From IMG/VR virus record IMGVR_UViG_3300035698_012682, positions 1 to 38,887 of that record: DNA of 38,887 bases, one strand, 5' to 3'. This document shows, in pieces, positions 1 to 8,875 of this stretch. The notes below the pieces were generated by a model that was given only the letters and a program-made list of their open reading frames with translations, did no database searches and was not told where the DNA came from. This DNA comes from a virus. How positions within the stretch are numbered: the first letter of the stretch is position 1; every line of letters begins with the position of its first letter. Position numbers and translations under genes: made by a program.

Positions 1-228
1 AATGCAGTTGATTTAGTATTGGATGATGCGGTAGTAAATACAACTTGCACAATATCAACAAACACAGTAATATCTACTGACTTAGATTGTAGCGGGGATA
101 CATTCCTAGTAAACACGAATGCAGTTGCAACAATAGAATCAGGAGTTACAGTTAAATGCTTAACGGCAGCAATAGAAAGCGGTTCTAAAATCGCTTCAAA
201 AGGAACATTATTAACCGGAGAATCTTAA
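1..228 (+). CDS. C-terminal end of a beta-rich structural protein (5' partial)
   Basis: The frame is open from the first base, so the gene begins outside the window and only its last 75 codons are seen. The visible part is rich in Thr, Val, Ser and Asn with alternating hydrophobic residues, as in repetitive beta-helix fibre segments, and has three Cys residues. It lies directly upstream of the head-tail adaptor gene, with a one-base gap. It could be the end of the fibre-like gene that runs off the other edge of the window, since both are rightward and beta-rich, but the two edges do not join in frame. Product class is inferred only. Confidence 0.6.
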   Translation, partial: NAVDLVLDDAVVNTTCTISTNTVISTDLDCSGDTFLVNTNAVATIESGVTVKCLTAAIESGSKIASKGTLLTGES

Positions 229-229
229 A

Positions 230-1600
230 ATGGCAGACTTACCAAAATTTGAATCAATAACAGGAACTAGCTTGTCTGGTTCTGATGGAGATGCTAACAG
301 ACAATATAGTTTAACTCATGCAAATGCAGTTGCTGCAGGTATGGATGTTAGAGTGGCTGGAGCTGCTTGGCAATATGGAGTTCAATATACTCTGGCAACA
401 AACGTCATAACTTTTGTTGATCGTGTATGGGATAACCAAACAGTAACAATTAACTATTTCATAACGAGTCCTTATGCAACATCAAGTGCAGATACAGAAT
501 ATGCAACCACAGAACAATTGAATGAATTCATGCACATGTTAAGTGAAGTGCCTAATCCAGATACTTCTGGGGAAGATAGATTACTTGAAGTTGTTGGAAC
601 TGGTGATGATTCTGTAACAAGATTCTACACAGACAGAGCTTTCGTTATAGCTGCAACTTACACATTTTATTATGGTTCAACAGAGACTGAAGCTTTGACA
701 CAACCATTAACTGAAGTTACACACTACACATTAAATAAAGATAGAGGGATTATAACTTTGACGACTGCAGGAGTTAACTTAATTTCAACAGATAAAATTT
801 ATTTAGACTACTCCTTCAACGATTTAGGATTTAAAGATAGTTTTTTGCAAGAGACACTTAATCGTAGTGCAGATTGGTTTGATGATGAAACAAACAATCA
901 CTTCACTCTAGGTTCTGAAGCAACACCAAATTACAATCAAGTATCTAACGAGAAACATACTGGTCAAGGGAGGTTCCATCGTGATTACTACACAGACAAT
1001 TTTCCTTTACCAGTTGTTTCTACATTATTGAACGGAGCTGCAGCAATAGGTGATGTTGCTTTAACAGTTGATAGTACAAATGGATTTGCAGAAACAGGAG
1101 TCTTATTGGTTGATGGTGAGAAAATAACTTACTCAGCAAAAGCTTCCACAACAGAATTTACCATAACAGCTTTAACAGTGGCACATGATGATAATTCCAC
1201 AGTAGGTTCAACAGTTGTTGAAGTATCTACAACATACAGTGGGACTTTACCAGTATGGACTGTTCTTAGAAAAGATGTAGATGTTGACATGGATTTAGTA
1301 AGTGGAAGAATGATGGTGCTTAGAGATGATATTGAACTAAGTGTTGTTAATCAACAATCAGCACCCTTTGGAATACCTAATCGAGTTAGATTCAGTTACT
1401 TATGGGGTAATGGAACAATTCCTTCAAACGTAACGAGAGCAACTCTAATGATTGCGGCAATGGATATACTTCACTTAGCTGTAAGAAAAGCACACACTGC
1501 AGGACGTAATGATTACAATCCAGACCTTATCAATATTGATGAAGCTTGGTTGAAAAGAATCATTGGTGAATATTACATGATGAGGACTGCAAATATTTAG
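230..1600 (+). CDS. Head-tail adaptor / connector-like virion protein
   Basis: A 456-residue protein. The first ~230 residues contain two similar beta modules of the kind found in virion proteins (an F/Y-x-T... then a hydrophobic strand, then D-K-I-Y-L-D-Y at about residue 188). A further module at about residues 265-335 has the pattern D-V-A-L-T-V-D-S-T-N-G-F, a small beta domain common in tail and connector proteins. The last ~75 residues are helical (I-P-x-x-V-R... then A-T-L-M-I-A-A-M-D-I-L), like HK97 gp6-type adaptors. Position just before tail-terminator and gp10-like genes supports a neck role. The function comes from context and fold resemblance, not from a diagnostic motif. Confidence 0.55.
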   Translation: MADLPKFESITGTSLSGSDGDANRQYSLTHANAVAAGMDVRVAGAAWQYGVQYTLATNVITFVDRVWDNQTVTINYFITSPYATSSADTEYATTEQLNEFMHMLSEVPNPDTSGEDRLLEVVGTGDDSVTRFYTDRAFVIAATYTFYYGSTETEALTQPLTEVTHYTLNKDRGIITLTTAGVNLISTDKIYLDYSFNDLGFKDSFLQETLNRSADWFDDETNNHFTLGSEATPNYNQVSNEKHTGQGRFHRDYYTDNFPLPVVSTLLNGAAAIGDVALTVDSTNGFAETGVLLVDGEKITYSAKASTTEFTITALTVAHDDNSTVGSTVVEVSTTYSGTLPVWTVLRKDVDVDMDLVSGRMMVLRDDIELSVVNQQSAPFGIPNRVRFSYLWGNGTIPSNVTRATLMIAAMDILHLAVRKAHTAGRNDYNPDLINIDEAWLKRIIGEYYMMRTANI

Positions 1601-1603
1601 AAC

Positions 1604-1613
1604 CATTTAAATA
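1604..1613 (+). promoter_or_regulatory. TATA-like box upstream of tail-terminator gene
   Basis: The ten bases CATTTAAATA occur here and again at 34212-34221 upstream of the capsid gene. The distance to the next start codon (1673) allows a leader of about 40 nt containing a ribosome-binding site (GAGGTC). The spacing fits an archaeal TATA box, but AT-rich DNA makes chance matches likely. A third copy (32424) lies inside a gene. Confidence 0.35.
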
Positions 1614-1672
1614 AACTTACATTAATAAAATAGTGTTTGTGTCTGCGGATGCAAATACCGACTGAGGTCAAG

Positions 1673-2188
1673 ATGACAAGTGTAATAACTAAAACAACAT
1701 TAGAATCAAACGCATACGATAATGTTATTTCTTTTTTAGATGATAGAAGCATAGTTACAGACCCACGTGATCCCGCAGGTTATCAAAAACGAACATTCAT
1801 TTATGACACAGACCCTTTAGCCAAAGGAGTTAACTTTGGAGAGTTCCCATATATCATTGCAGAATTTCCCATGCTTGAATACAGTAATACATCTACAGAT
1901 GGCAAAACGAAAGAGATTGCTTGGAAAATGAATATTACTGTGCGAACTTCTCGAAATGGTTCAAGTCAAGGCACTACAGGAGTAGGTAAAAAAGATATGT
2001 TCACAATCTGTGATTCCCTCCAAGTTCTATTCAACACATTAACTTACAGACAACAATTTGCAGACTTGAGAATGTTCTTTATGAAATTAACTAAGCTTGG
2101 TGTCGACAGCATAACGAGCAATCAAGAATACATTTATGAATCTAGTTATGAACTTACATTCTTAGAAAGAATACAGGTGAGTGATTAA
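1673..2188 (+). CDS. Putative tail terminator / tail completion protein
   Basis: A 171-residue protein beginning at the ATG that follows GAGGTCAAG. Earlier in-frame starts (TTG at 1637, ATG at 1649) have no ribosome-binding site. It has no signature motif, but size, mixed alpha/beta composition and position between the adaptor and a gp10-like protein match the tail-terminator slot of siphoviruses (lambda gpU-like). Its stop overlaps the next start (TAATG), so the two are probably translationally coupled. Confidence 0.5.
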   Translation: MTSVITKTTLESNAYDNVISFLDDRSIVTDPRDPAGYQKRTFIYDTDPLAKGVNFGEFPYIIAEFPMLEYSNTSTDGKTKEIAWKMNITVRTSRNGSSQGTTGVGKKDMFTICDSLQVLFNTLTYRQQFADLRMFFMKLTKLGVDSITSNQEYIYESSYELTFLERIQVSD

Positions 2189-2730
2189 TGACTATTGGAG
2201 TTACGATGTCAATTACTGGCGATAAACAATTAGCAAGACTCACAAAAAATATAACTACTAGAGGTGCAGCTGATTTGAATGATGCAGTGTTTAGTTATGC
2301 AAAAATAGTTAGGCAAGGCTTATTTAAGGGAGCCATAACAGACACAAGACCCTTAACATCGAATAGAGTTGCGGCAGCAACAAAAATAAAGGCCAAGAGA
2401 TTAAGTAAATTTCGTAGTGTAATTACTATGCCTAGTTCATTAATATCTTTAGATAGTATGACTCCTCATTTTGTTCCATTAAAGCGAGGACGTAACATAA
2501 CTAAATGGGCTAGGCAAAACTTCAAAGGAGTTCGTGTTGGTGGAAGGAGTAGAGTTATATTTCGTAAAGGAGTTATAGGAAATAATATAATTTATAAAGA
2601 TGGGCAAAAAAGTAATTTGTTTGTTACACCACACCCATTCATACAAAAAGCATTAACCAAAGAAAGAAACAAATTACCAAATGAATTGAGGAAAGGATTA
2701 AAGAAAGCCGTTAGCGGTTCAAGGAGATAA
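2188..2730 (+). CDS. HK97 gp10-like neck / tail-component protein
   Basis: A 180-residue basic protein. Near the C-terminus it has T-P-H-P-F-I-Q-K-A-L, the kind of 'PF...AL' signature seen at the end of HK97 gp10-like proteins, followed by a lysine-rich helix. The N-terminal half is helical. Members of this family sit at the head-tail junction. Neighbours are a tail-terminator candidate upstream and the tail tube protein downstream, the usual order. The call rests on the C-terminal signature plus gene order. Confidence 0.65.
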   Translation: MTIGVTMSITGDKQLARLTKNITTRGAADLNDAVFSYAKIVRQGLFKGAITDTRPLTSNRVAAATKIKAKRLSKFRSVITMPSSLISLDSMTPHFVPLKRGRNITKWARQNFKGVRVGGRSRVIFRKGVIGNNIIYKDGQKSNLFVTPHPFIQKALTKERNKLPNELRKGLKKAVSGSRR

Positions 2731-2732
2731 AA

Positions 2733-2894
2733 ATGAAATATAAATATAAAAATCTTAAACATGTAGTGCTTCATGGAATACCTCCAGGAGAGACACGTGA
2801 ATTTGATAATCCCATCTTAGGTGGTGGAATTGAATTAGTTGAAGAACATAAAGAAAAGTTGACGATTAAGAAAACACATAAGGAGATGATATAA
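2733..2894 (+). CDS. Small conserved-type virion-module protein, 53 aa
   Basis: The start lies just after the gp10-like stop, and AAGGAG precedes it by a short spacer. The middle carries P-P-G-E-T-R-E-F-D-N-P, followed by a Gly-rich turn and an acidic/lysine tail. Short proteins with such a Pro-Gly-Glu turn occur in tail modules between neck and tube genes, but no function is assigned. The stop is one base before the tube gene start. Confidence 0.65.
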   Translation: MKYKYKNLKHVVLHGIPPGETREFDNPILGGGIELVEEHKEKLTIKKTHKEMI

Positions 2895-2895
2895 C

Positions 2896-3525
2896 ATGAC
2901 AGCAGCAAGTACAACAGATATTGATGCCTGGAAAGAGTTTTGTTTGATTGGTATAATTCCACAAGCTTATCCTACTGGTGCAGGTGGCGGAGCAGAAATT
3001 GCATTCGCAGGAATGACTGAAGATATTACGGCAATGGACTGGGGAGAAAGAGACATTGAAGGAATGCCATTAGTAAATGGTGGTAGAGTAGTTAAAGTAA
3101 GCTCTATGGGTGATGAGAGTATGACTCTTAAAATGTATCCTACTGATGCATTACTAGACACTGCAGATGTAGCTGAAGGAGTGGCACAATTGTTCCACCC
3201 GCAAGCAGAAGAAGATATTACACAACCAGTCGTTGTAATCAACAGTATTTACAGACGTAAGTTTGGAATAATTATGCTTTGGTCTGAAACACTTCCAGCA
3301 ACAGCAGGAGCAATTCCAGCAGAGGGCAAGAAAGCTTATCGTATTCAAGTAGTTAATGCATACATGACAGCATATAAACTGAACTATGATGACAAAATGT
3401 TAAGTGCAGAAGTTACGTTTAAGTGGGCTCCGTTCACTAAAGCAGCAGTTGGTAATAAGAAAGAAGAATCTACAGATGGTTCTGTTCAATTACTTGCAGC
3501 AATAACAAGCTCAACAGCCTTTTAG
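2896..3525 (+). CDS. Putative major tail (tube) protein
   Basis: A 209-residue, beta-rich acidic protein with many Gly/Ala/Thr turns, preceded by a good ribosome-binding site (AAGGAGATGAT). The position after the gp10-like gene and before two chaperone-sized genes and a tape measure is the major tail protein slot. A hairpin followed by a T-run lies right after the stop, as expected for an abundantly expressed gene. No catalytic motif is seen. Assignment is by order, size and composition. Confidence 0.65.
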   Translation: MTAASTTDIDAWKEFCLIGIIPQAYPTGAGGGAEIAFAGMTEDITAMDWGERDIEGMPLVNGGRVVKVSSMGDESMTLKMYPTDALLDTADVAEGVAQLFHPQAEEDITQPVVVINSIYRRKFGIIMLWSETLPATAGAIPAEGKKAYRIQVVNAYMTAYKLNYDDKMLSAEVTFKWAPFTKAAVGNKKEESTDGSVQLLAAITSSTAF

Positions 3526-3551
3526 TTAAGGCTACTTTTTTATTTTTATTA
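3516..3551 (+). terminator. Hairpin plus T-run after the tail tube gene
   Basis: AGCCTT, a six-base loop (TTAGTT) and AAGGCT form a perfect 6-bp stem overlapping the stop codon. TTTTTT, TTTTT and TT runs follow. It would act as an intrinsic terminator or attenuator, setting tail tube expression above the downstream genes. The next gene's ribosome-binding site (AGGAGA) lies immediately after. Confidence 0.65.
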
Positions 3552-3565
3552 GGAGAACTGAAAAG

Positions 3566-3886
3566 ATGAATGAAGAAAATCCAGGAAAGGAAATAAGGGA
3601 AAGAATAGTAAATGGTTTCGCCATTAACAGAATTCCACCCAAAGCAAAGCAAAGGTTCCTACAACTTGCAACAGAAGAGTTCTGTGACGATAGGGGAATG
3701 TGTTTGAAGTATCTTATTGATGTTCACGATGGTTTAGTTACCAACGGACTAGAACACTTTGAATGGGCTTTAAATGAGTTTAACGAAAGGTTGTTGAAAG
3801 TAGAAAAACAACCAGAACAAAAAGAAGAACCAACCACCAGGAAGATGATGGATGGAACACGAATAGAGGAAAATGAAAATGAGTAG
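3566..3886 (+). CDS. Unknown tail-module protein, 106 aa
   Basis: Starts 10 bases after AGGAGAACTG. The N-terminal half is helical and contains I-P-P-K-A-K-Q-R-F followed by an acidic E-E-F-C-D-D-R-G-M turn. The C-terminal third is a charged Glu/Lys/Gln tail. It lies between the tail tube and chaperone-like genes. Its 3' end overlaps the next gene by 8 bases. It could be a small assembly factor, but nothing diagnostic is seen. Confidence 0.6.
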   Translation: MNEENPGKEIRERIVNGFAINRIPPKAKQRFLQLATEEFCDDRGMCLKYLIDVHDGLVTNGLEHFEWALNEFNERLLKVEKQPEQKEEPTTRKMMDGTRIEENENE

Positions 3887-4244
3887 ATTTAAAAAACATT
3901 TAGGCGAAGGAAAAACAATAACTATCAATGAGGAAGACTTCCTTATTAAACCATTAACAACAAATGAAGCACCGTTATTTTTCAAAGTTATGGCTGCATC
4001 AGGAGATGATGGATTTGACGTAAGTAAACTTAACGATTCATCAAGAGATGCAATCAGAGAATTGCTTGAAAAAACACTACAGAAAAGTTTTCCAAGTGAA
4101 TGGGATAATGAACGGGAAGAATTGAAAACGTTCGGTATGAAGTACATGATGACTTTATTGCCATTAATTATAGAAATAAACATGCCTGAACATGATGAGA
4201 AAGAAAACAAAGTAGATGAGCTTAAAGCAAGATTGAACAAATGA
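3879..4244 (+). CDS. Putative tail assembly chaperone (first of pair)
   Basis: About 121 residues. Two in-frame ATGs (3873 and 3879) follow GAGG, and the second has the better spacing. Acidic and mostly helical after a short beta start (I-T-I-N-E-E-D-F), a common pattern for gpG-like tail assembly chaperones, which bind the tape measure. The following 79-codon gene begins inside its stop (ATGA) and leads straight into the tape measure gene. That pair layout is typical of tail chaperones. No clear slippery heptamer for a frameshift fusion was found. Confidence 0.55.
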   Translation: MSRFKKHLGEGKTITINEEDFLIKPLTTNEAPLFFKVMAASGDDGFDVSKLNDSSRDAIRELLEKTLQKSFPSEWDNEREELKTFGMKYMMTLLPLIIEINMPEHDEKENKVDELKARLNK

Positions 4245-4480
4245 TAGGTTCACCCTTACAACCAACATCGAAGAAGGGAAAACCATTTGAAGAAAAAGAT
4301 TTGGAAGTTATGCACCATCAATTTATGAAAATTTATGGGTGGATTCCTTTCGATGAGTTCAAGAATATACCTTTAGCGACTTTATTTACCTTACACAAGA
4401 TGGTTTTTGAAGAAATAAATAAACAAGAAGAACTGAGAATAATACTATTGAAGTTCTGCGGAGTGAAAAACCCCACATAA
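4241..4480 (+). CDS. Putative tail assembly chaperone (second of pair)
   Basis: A 79-residue protein overlapping the previous gene by 4 bases (ATGA) and ending one base before the tape measure start. The core (about residues 15-70) is helical with an aromatic cluster (I-Y-G-W-I-P-F-D-E-F). Size and position match the gpT-like partner that in many siphoviruses is produced by frameshifting. Here it has its own start codon. Confidence 0.5.
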   Translation: MIGSPLQPTSKKGKPFEEKDLEVMHHQFMKIYGWIPFDEFKNIPLATLFTLHKMVFEEINKQEELRIILLKFCGVKNPT

Positions 4481-4481
4481 A

Positions 4482-5819
4482 ATGGTAATCGTAACAGAAG
4501 AAAAAGTAAAAATCATATTCGAAGTAGTTAAGAAAGGATTCACTAAAGGAGTATCACAAATAAAAGAAAACTTGCAAGGCTTTAACAAAGTACAAAATGC
4601 AAGCAACGAAAAGTTCAAAGAGATGCGAACATCAACAGGTGGCGTCAATAAACGTATGAAGGGATTAAACAATATGGGTGCTAGAGTTGGTAATCGTCTA
4701 AGAATGATGACTGCAGGACTTAAAGGTTTCCGTATGGAAATGCTTGGTGTGATGTTCTTCGGTATGGCTATGCAACGTATGTTCAGTAGTATGCTTAAAC
4801 CTGCACTCCAATTAACAGGATTCTTCGACTTACTAAAATCAACCCTAGAAATATTATTTTTACCAATGGCGTTGTTCATATTCAAGGCGTTGTTGCCATT
4901 GTTCACTTGGTTAATGAACCTTGATGAAGCCACCAAATTATTTATAGGAAAATTAGTTTTATTTGGTGTAGCGATGGGTTTTGTTCTTTTCGTAGTTGGG
5001 ACTTTAGCATTAGGTATAGGTTCAATGATTGTAGCATTTGGTAGCGTGTTCACAATAATTAAAGGATTAATTCCTGAAGTTAGTTTATTCGGAATTAATT
5101 TAAGTAGTATTGTAGAGATGGGTGTTGGAGTGACACTTTTAGCTACAGCACTGAAATTAATAAAAACTGTGCTTGGTGGAATTTTAGATTTCTTATTAAA
5201 CACTTCTGTTGTTGGTGAGTTCTTTGATAGAATGGGTATTGAAATAGATGAAAATAAAACATCATGGGAAAACTTAAAGACATTAATAATTGAAGCATGG
5301 GATAAAATTAAAGCTAAGATTGGTATTGAGGAAGAAGCTGCAGGTATGGGGTTCTCAATTTCAGGAATAATAGCTGACTTCAAATCAATGAAAGACAAAA
5401 TAACTGAAAGTCTTGATAAGATAGATTTTGATAAAGTTCAAGAAGATTTTTCATCACTACTAACTATAATGGGTGACGCAACACCTACACTAGAATCGTT
5501 AGCAGACTCATTAAGTATTATAGCTGATGTTCTTGAGAAAATAGTTAAATTTGGAACTAAAGTAAATAATATTTTTGGTGGAAATGGAGTAAATCCGTTT
5601 GAAGGTGGAGGATTATCACCAGGTTCACCAGGAACATTTGGTGGTTTTCAAAATGAGTTTTTAGGTAGAGAAGGAAGAACTTTTAACGAAGGTGGAGCTG
5701 GCGGAACATTCACAATAACTAATAATTTCAGTGAAGTATTTGATCCTGAAACTATTGCAAGATTAATTGATACAAGTATAAGTGCTTCAATATTCCAAAC
5801 AATAAACAATACTAATTAA
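4482..5819 (+). CDS. Tape measure protein (short)
   Basis: 445 residues. The N-terminal ~80 residues are basic and helical. Several strongly hydrophobic, membrane-like helices follow at about residues 85-105, 115-150 and 155-235, then an amphipathic helical region (about 265-360) and a Gly-rich linker near 375-410. Hydrophobic helices in a long helical protein after the chaperone pair are typical of tape measures, which set tail length and help DNA entry. At about 1.5 A per residue it predicts a tail near 65-70 nm. It is the longest tail gene apart from the hub, which supports the role. Confidence 0.75.
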   Translation: MVIVTEEKVKIIFEVVKKGFTKGVSQIKENLQGFNKVQNASNEKFKEMRTSTGGVNKRMKGLNNMGARVGNRLRMMTAGLKGFRMEMLGVMFFGMAMQRMFSSMLKPALQLTGFFDLLKSTLEILFLPMALFIFKALLPLFTWLMNLDEATKLFIGKLVLFGVAMGFVLFVVGTLALGIGSMIVAFGSVFTIIKGLIPEVSLFGINLSSIVEMGVGVTLLATALKLIKTVLGGILDFLLNTSVVGEFFDRMGIEIDENKTSWENLKTLIIEAWDKIKAKIGIEEEAAGMGFSISGIIADFKSMKDKITESLDKIDFDKVQEDFSSLLTIMGDATPTLESLADSLSIIADVLEKIVKFGTKVNNIFGGNGVNPFEGGGLSPGSPGTFGGFQNEFLGREGRTFNEGGAGGTFTITNNFSEVFDPETIARLIDTSISASIFQTINNTN

Positions 5820-5836
5820 AGAAATAAGAGATAAAA

Positions 5837-6268
5837 ATGGCAAGAGACAATATAAAATTTGTTGGTGATGGTGTGACTGTATTTGTTGCAACTACAGGTG
5901 TTAAAGAGAATTATTTGAATGCCATAAAACCAATAAGTATCCCTACAACAGAATCAACACCAAACACTGTAAATATAATAAATTTGAACAAAATAGAGGA
6001 TAGGTTTACAATAAATGGTTCATTGAATAATGGCAAATTACATGCTAGCGAAACACACACAACAGCAATCAACAAGAAAGACGCCTTAAAGGTAATGTTC
6101 GCTTTAGGTAGCGTTGTTTCAATGACTTGGGAAACCACAACGTACAGTGTCGCAGTAGATAAATATGAGATAGATTATAAAGCTCAAGATGATAAAGATA
6201 ATGAACAAGATGGGGTTGCCATTTATACAGTAACAATATCTTGTGTAGAGGGGACTGATTTAGTATGA
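5837..6268 (+). CDS. Tail protein downstream of tape measure
   Basis: 143 residues, beta-rich. It has a repeated beta pattern, with F-T-I-N-G-S-L near residue 60 and a K-Y-E-I-D-Y...Y-T-V-T-I-S-C strand region at the end. The position between tape measure and hub is that of distal-tail or baseplate adaptor proteins. A small overlapping ATG (6265) would encode only 11 residues and probably just carries the next gene's ribosome-binding site. Role is inferred from position. Confidence 0.5.
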   Translation: MARDNIKFVGDGVTVFVATTGVKENYLNAIKPISIPTTESTPNTVNIINLNKIEDRFTINGSLNNGKLHASETHTTAINKKDALKVMFALGSVVSMTWETTTYSVAVDKYEIDYKAQDDKDNEQDGVAIYTVTISCVEGTDLV

Positions 6269-6299
6269 CTGAATCATTAAATCCTGAAGGAGAATTATA

Positions 6300-6662
6300 A
6301 TGACCAACACACAAACATTTTTGGATGCAGTAAAATCTGATGTTAAAACATTCACATTAACAAAAAGCACATACATTGCAGCAGGAACAGGAACATCAGC
6401 AACAACTGCAGCAGATACTACATTAGAAACTGAAACTATACGTAAGGCCAGACAAGAAAGTACAACAGGAACAAGTGATGTTGTGGTTAGTTTATTCTTA
6501 GGAACTGCAGATGCAAATGGAGATACCCTTACTGAAGTTGGAGCATTAGATGCTGCTTCAACAGGAAACTTAATGAATCATAGTTTAATCACTGCAATAA
6601 CTAAGGCAGCAGATACCGACATATGGATTGACATTGAAGAACAAATAGATGTGATACAATAA
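6300..6662 (+). CDS. Putative baseplate / tail-tip structural protein
   Basis: 120 residues with a strong ribosome-binding site (GAAGGAGAAT). The first half is Thr/Ala-rich. From about residue 40 it carries T-L-E-T-E-T-I-R-K-A-R and later D-A-N-G-D-T-L-T-E-V-G, a pattern of tail-fibre-attachment and baseplate proteins. It is probably a small tail-tip component. The stop is one base before the hub gene. Confidence 0.5.
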   Translation: MTNTQTFLDAVKSDVKTFTLTKSTYIAAGTGTSATTAADTTLETETIRKARQESTTGTSDVVVSLFLGTADANGDTLTEVGALDAASTGNLMNHSLITAITKAADTDIWIDIEEQIDVIQ

Positions 6663-6663
6663 A

Positions 6664-8454
6664 ATGGTAACAATAGCTCAATACTTCGTCAGAAAAAGTG
6701 GAGTTAATTATAATTTAGTTAGTTTTAATTTTAGTAGGGAAGGTAGTTCTGCTATTGACCAAACTCCTTTCGAAGTGAGTAAGGCTAATGCTACAAACTT
6801 AAACATTGGTGATGATGTTAGTATAGGTTATATGGATGGAATAACGTTTGTTGCAGACTTCAGTGGAGATATAATTAGTAAAGAGGTTAATGAAACATCA
6901 ACATATATTCTTGAGAGTTATGGTGGAAGATTGAACAGGTCTAAACATTTCAGTCAAATATTTGATGGTCAAGCTCCAGAAACAATTGCAGAAAATATTA
7001 TAGATAATCAAGTTACATCTTTGACATATTCAAGTGTTGCAACATCAGGAGTAACTATTGAAAGATTTGTTGTACAAAATGAAACTCCTGCAAATGCATT
7101 AGGAAGATTACTCAGTCTTTTAAATTGGCAAATGAGAACTGACAATGATAAATTATTTTACTTTGAACCAACTGGAACAACAATAAATTCAACAGCAATA
7201 GTTGTGGGAACTAATGCAAGTCTTCTAGGGAAATGGAGTGATTCACCAAATAGTTTGATTAATTATGTTACATTTTTAGGTGGTAATGCAGTATTTAACA
7301 CAGCAAAAACATTCACATCCACCGCAGCTCAAACAGTATTCACTGTAACTAATAAGATAATTGGTAATGTTAAAGTAACAGATAATGGAACTGAATTAAT
7401 TGGTGGAACTTCATCAAGCACCACAACATACGATTATGAAGTTGACTTTGATAACTCAACAATAACATTTACAGTTGGAAGAACAAACGGACATACAATA
7501 ATAGTTAATTATGATTATGGAATACCTGTAAAGATAAGTTCAGGAAATGATACATCAATAACAGACAATACTATATTCCCTAGAATATTCACTGATGAAT
7601 CTGTTAAGACTATGAGTGATGCAAGAAAGAGAGTTAAAACAATCTTAGCATCAGGATCAGCCACAAAAAATGCAATTATTTTAGTTAATTATGATGGTGT
7701 TTATTCTGTTGGTGAAACTGTGCAAGTTACTGATGACTTCAATTCAATAGATACTCAATTAGTTATTAATAAGTTATCTTTTAAATATCCTAATGGTGCT
7801 AAAATGTTGGAATTAGGACCTTCCAGAATAAGTTCTCTTGATTGGAATAAAGATATTGATTCTCGTTTGAAGAACTTAGAAAGCAGACAAGATAATAATG
7901 ATAGAATTCAAAAATATATTCAAGTTCAAGAAGCAATCAATATGACTCAAAGAGTTGGAAGACTTCGTGTTCGTTCCCAACCGTTAGGCAATGCTTGGAT
8001 AGTTGGAAGTTCAACAAACGGATTAGTGGGAACAAACACTGCAACACAAGGTGGCGGTCAACAAGTAGTTGGATCAGGTGGAAGAAGTGCAATAGCTGTA
8101 GTCTCAGTTCAGAATTACAATAGCACATTCTATGAACGATTCAACTTTGTAAACTTTATAGATACTGCAACAACAGATGCGACACCAGATTATACTAATG
8201 AGGACTGCGACTTCTTAAACACTGAAGTATTACAAAGTTTAGCTGCACAAAAAGGAGTTACAATAACAAAAGCCACACTCACAAGCGACAGCACAACAAA
8301 CTTAACATTTGAGATGACTGCGAATAATTCAGACTGGGAATCAGTTACGTCAGGAACACAACATACGTTTGCAGATACAGGAAGCGATCTTAGGTATCGT
8401 GCAACAGCTAGTGGTGCAGCAACGATAAGTTTAATAACTATAACATACGAATGA
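6664..8454 (+). CDS. Tail hub / baseplate protein with C-terminal binding domain
   Basis: 596 residues. The first ~400 residues have the layout of gp27/Gp37-type tail hub proteins: alternating beta strands, an S-Y-G-G-R-L-N-R turn near residue 88, and a conserved-looking region around residues 130-175. A long charged helical segment (about 405-420) follows, then a Gly-rich stretch. The last ~120 residues form a beta module ending in a dyad of alternating strands, as in carbohydrate-binding tail domains. It is probably the tail-tip hub carrying the first adhesion domain. Confidence 0.6.
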   Translation: MVTIAQYFVRKSGVNYNLVSFNFSREGSSAIDQTPFEVSKANATNLNIGDDVSIGYMDGITFVADFSGDIISKEVNETSTYILESYGGRLNRSKHFSQIFDGQAPETIAENIIDNQVTSLTYSSVATSGVTIERFVVQNETPANALGRLLSLLNWQMRTDNDKLFYFEPTGTTINSTAIVVGTNASLLGKWSDSPNSLINYVTFLGGNAVFNTAKTFTSTAAQTVFTVTNKIIGNVKVTDNGTELIGGTSSSTTTYDYEVDFDNSTITFTVGRTNGHTIIVNYDYGIPVKISSGNDTSITDNTIFPRIFTDESVKTMSDARKRVKTILASGSATKNAIILVNYDGVYSVGETVQVTDDFNSIDTQLVINKLSFKYPNGAKMLELGPSRISSLDWNKDIDSRLKNLESRQDNNDRIQKYIQVQEAINMTQRVGRLRVRSQPLGNAWIVGSSTNGLVGTNTATQGGGQQVVGSGGRSAIAVVSVQNYNSTFYERFNFVNFIDTATTDATPDYTNEDCDFLNTEVLQSLAAQKGVTITKATLTSDSTTNLTFEMTANNSDWESVTSGTQHTFADTGSDLRYRATASGAATISLITITYE

Positions 8455-8464
8455 GGAATATAAA

Positions 8465-8875
8465 ATGAGAGATTCAAAAGGGAGATTTTTAAAAGGACAC
8501 ATTCCTTGGGTAGTGGGATTAACAAAAGAAACAGATGAAAGAGTATTAGCCATCGCCAAATCTAAAACTGGAGAAAACTATCATAATTGGAACGGTGGAA
8601 AATCGAAACATCCATCAGGTGCAATAAAAATAAGTTATAATGGAAAACAATATTGGGAACATCATCATGTTTGGTGTATCACTAATAAATTTCCTTATAT
8701 TCCTAAAGGTATGGAAATACACCACATAAATAATAATCCTTCAGATAACAGACCAGAAAATTTAGCAATGCTTCCTGGAAAAATTCATAGAAAACTTCAC
8801 GCAAAATTACAATTACAAGATAATCCAGATAGAAAATACTGGGGGAAAAATATACATTTAAGAGGTAAAATATAA
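8465..8875 (+). CDS. HNH homing endonuclease
   Basis: 136 residues. The N-terminus has the K-G-R-F-L-K-G-H...P-W motif common before HNH nucleases. The HNH core is clear: H-H-H near 66-68, E-I-H-H-I-N at 84-89, N-P-S-D-N-R-P-E-N-L at 91-100, and further His residues near 108 and 112. It sits as an extra gene between two tail genes. It has its own GAGGAA site, and its stop overlaps the next start (TAATG). This is the usual placement of a free-standing homing endonuclease invading a structural operon. Confidence 0.85.
   Translation: MRDSKGRFLKGHIPWVVGLTKETDERVLAIAKSKTGENYHNWNGGKSKHPSGAIKISYNGKQYWEHHHVWCITNKFPYIPKGMEIHHINNNPSDNRPENLAMLPGKIHRKLHAKLQLQDNPDRKYWGKNIHLRGKI

Noticed and set aside
3873-4480. 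Programmed frameshift between the two tail chaperone genes
   Set aside because: The second gene has its own ATG overlapping the first stop, and no convincing slippery heptamer is seen near the junction.
6265-6300. 11-codon ORF overlapping a tail gene stop
   Set aside because: It contains the ribosome-binding site of the following gene and is more simply explained as leader sequence.
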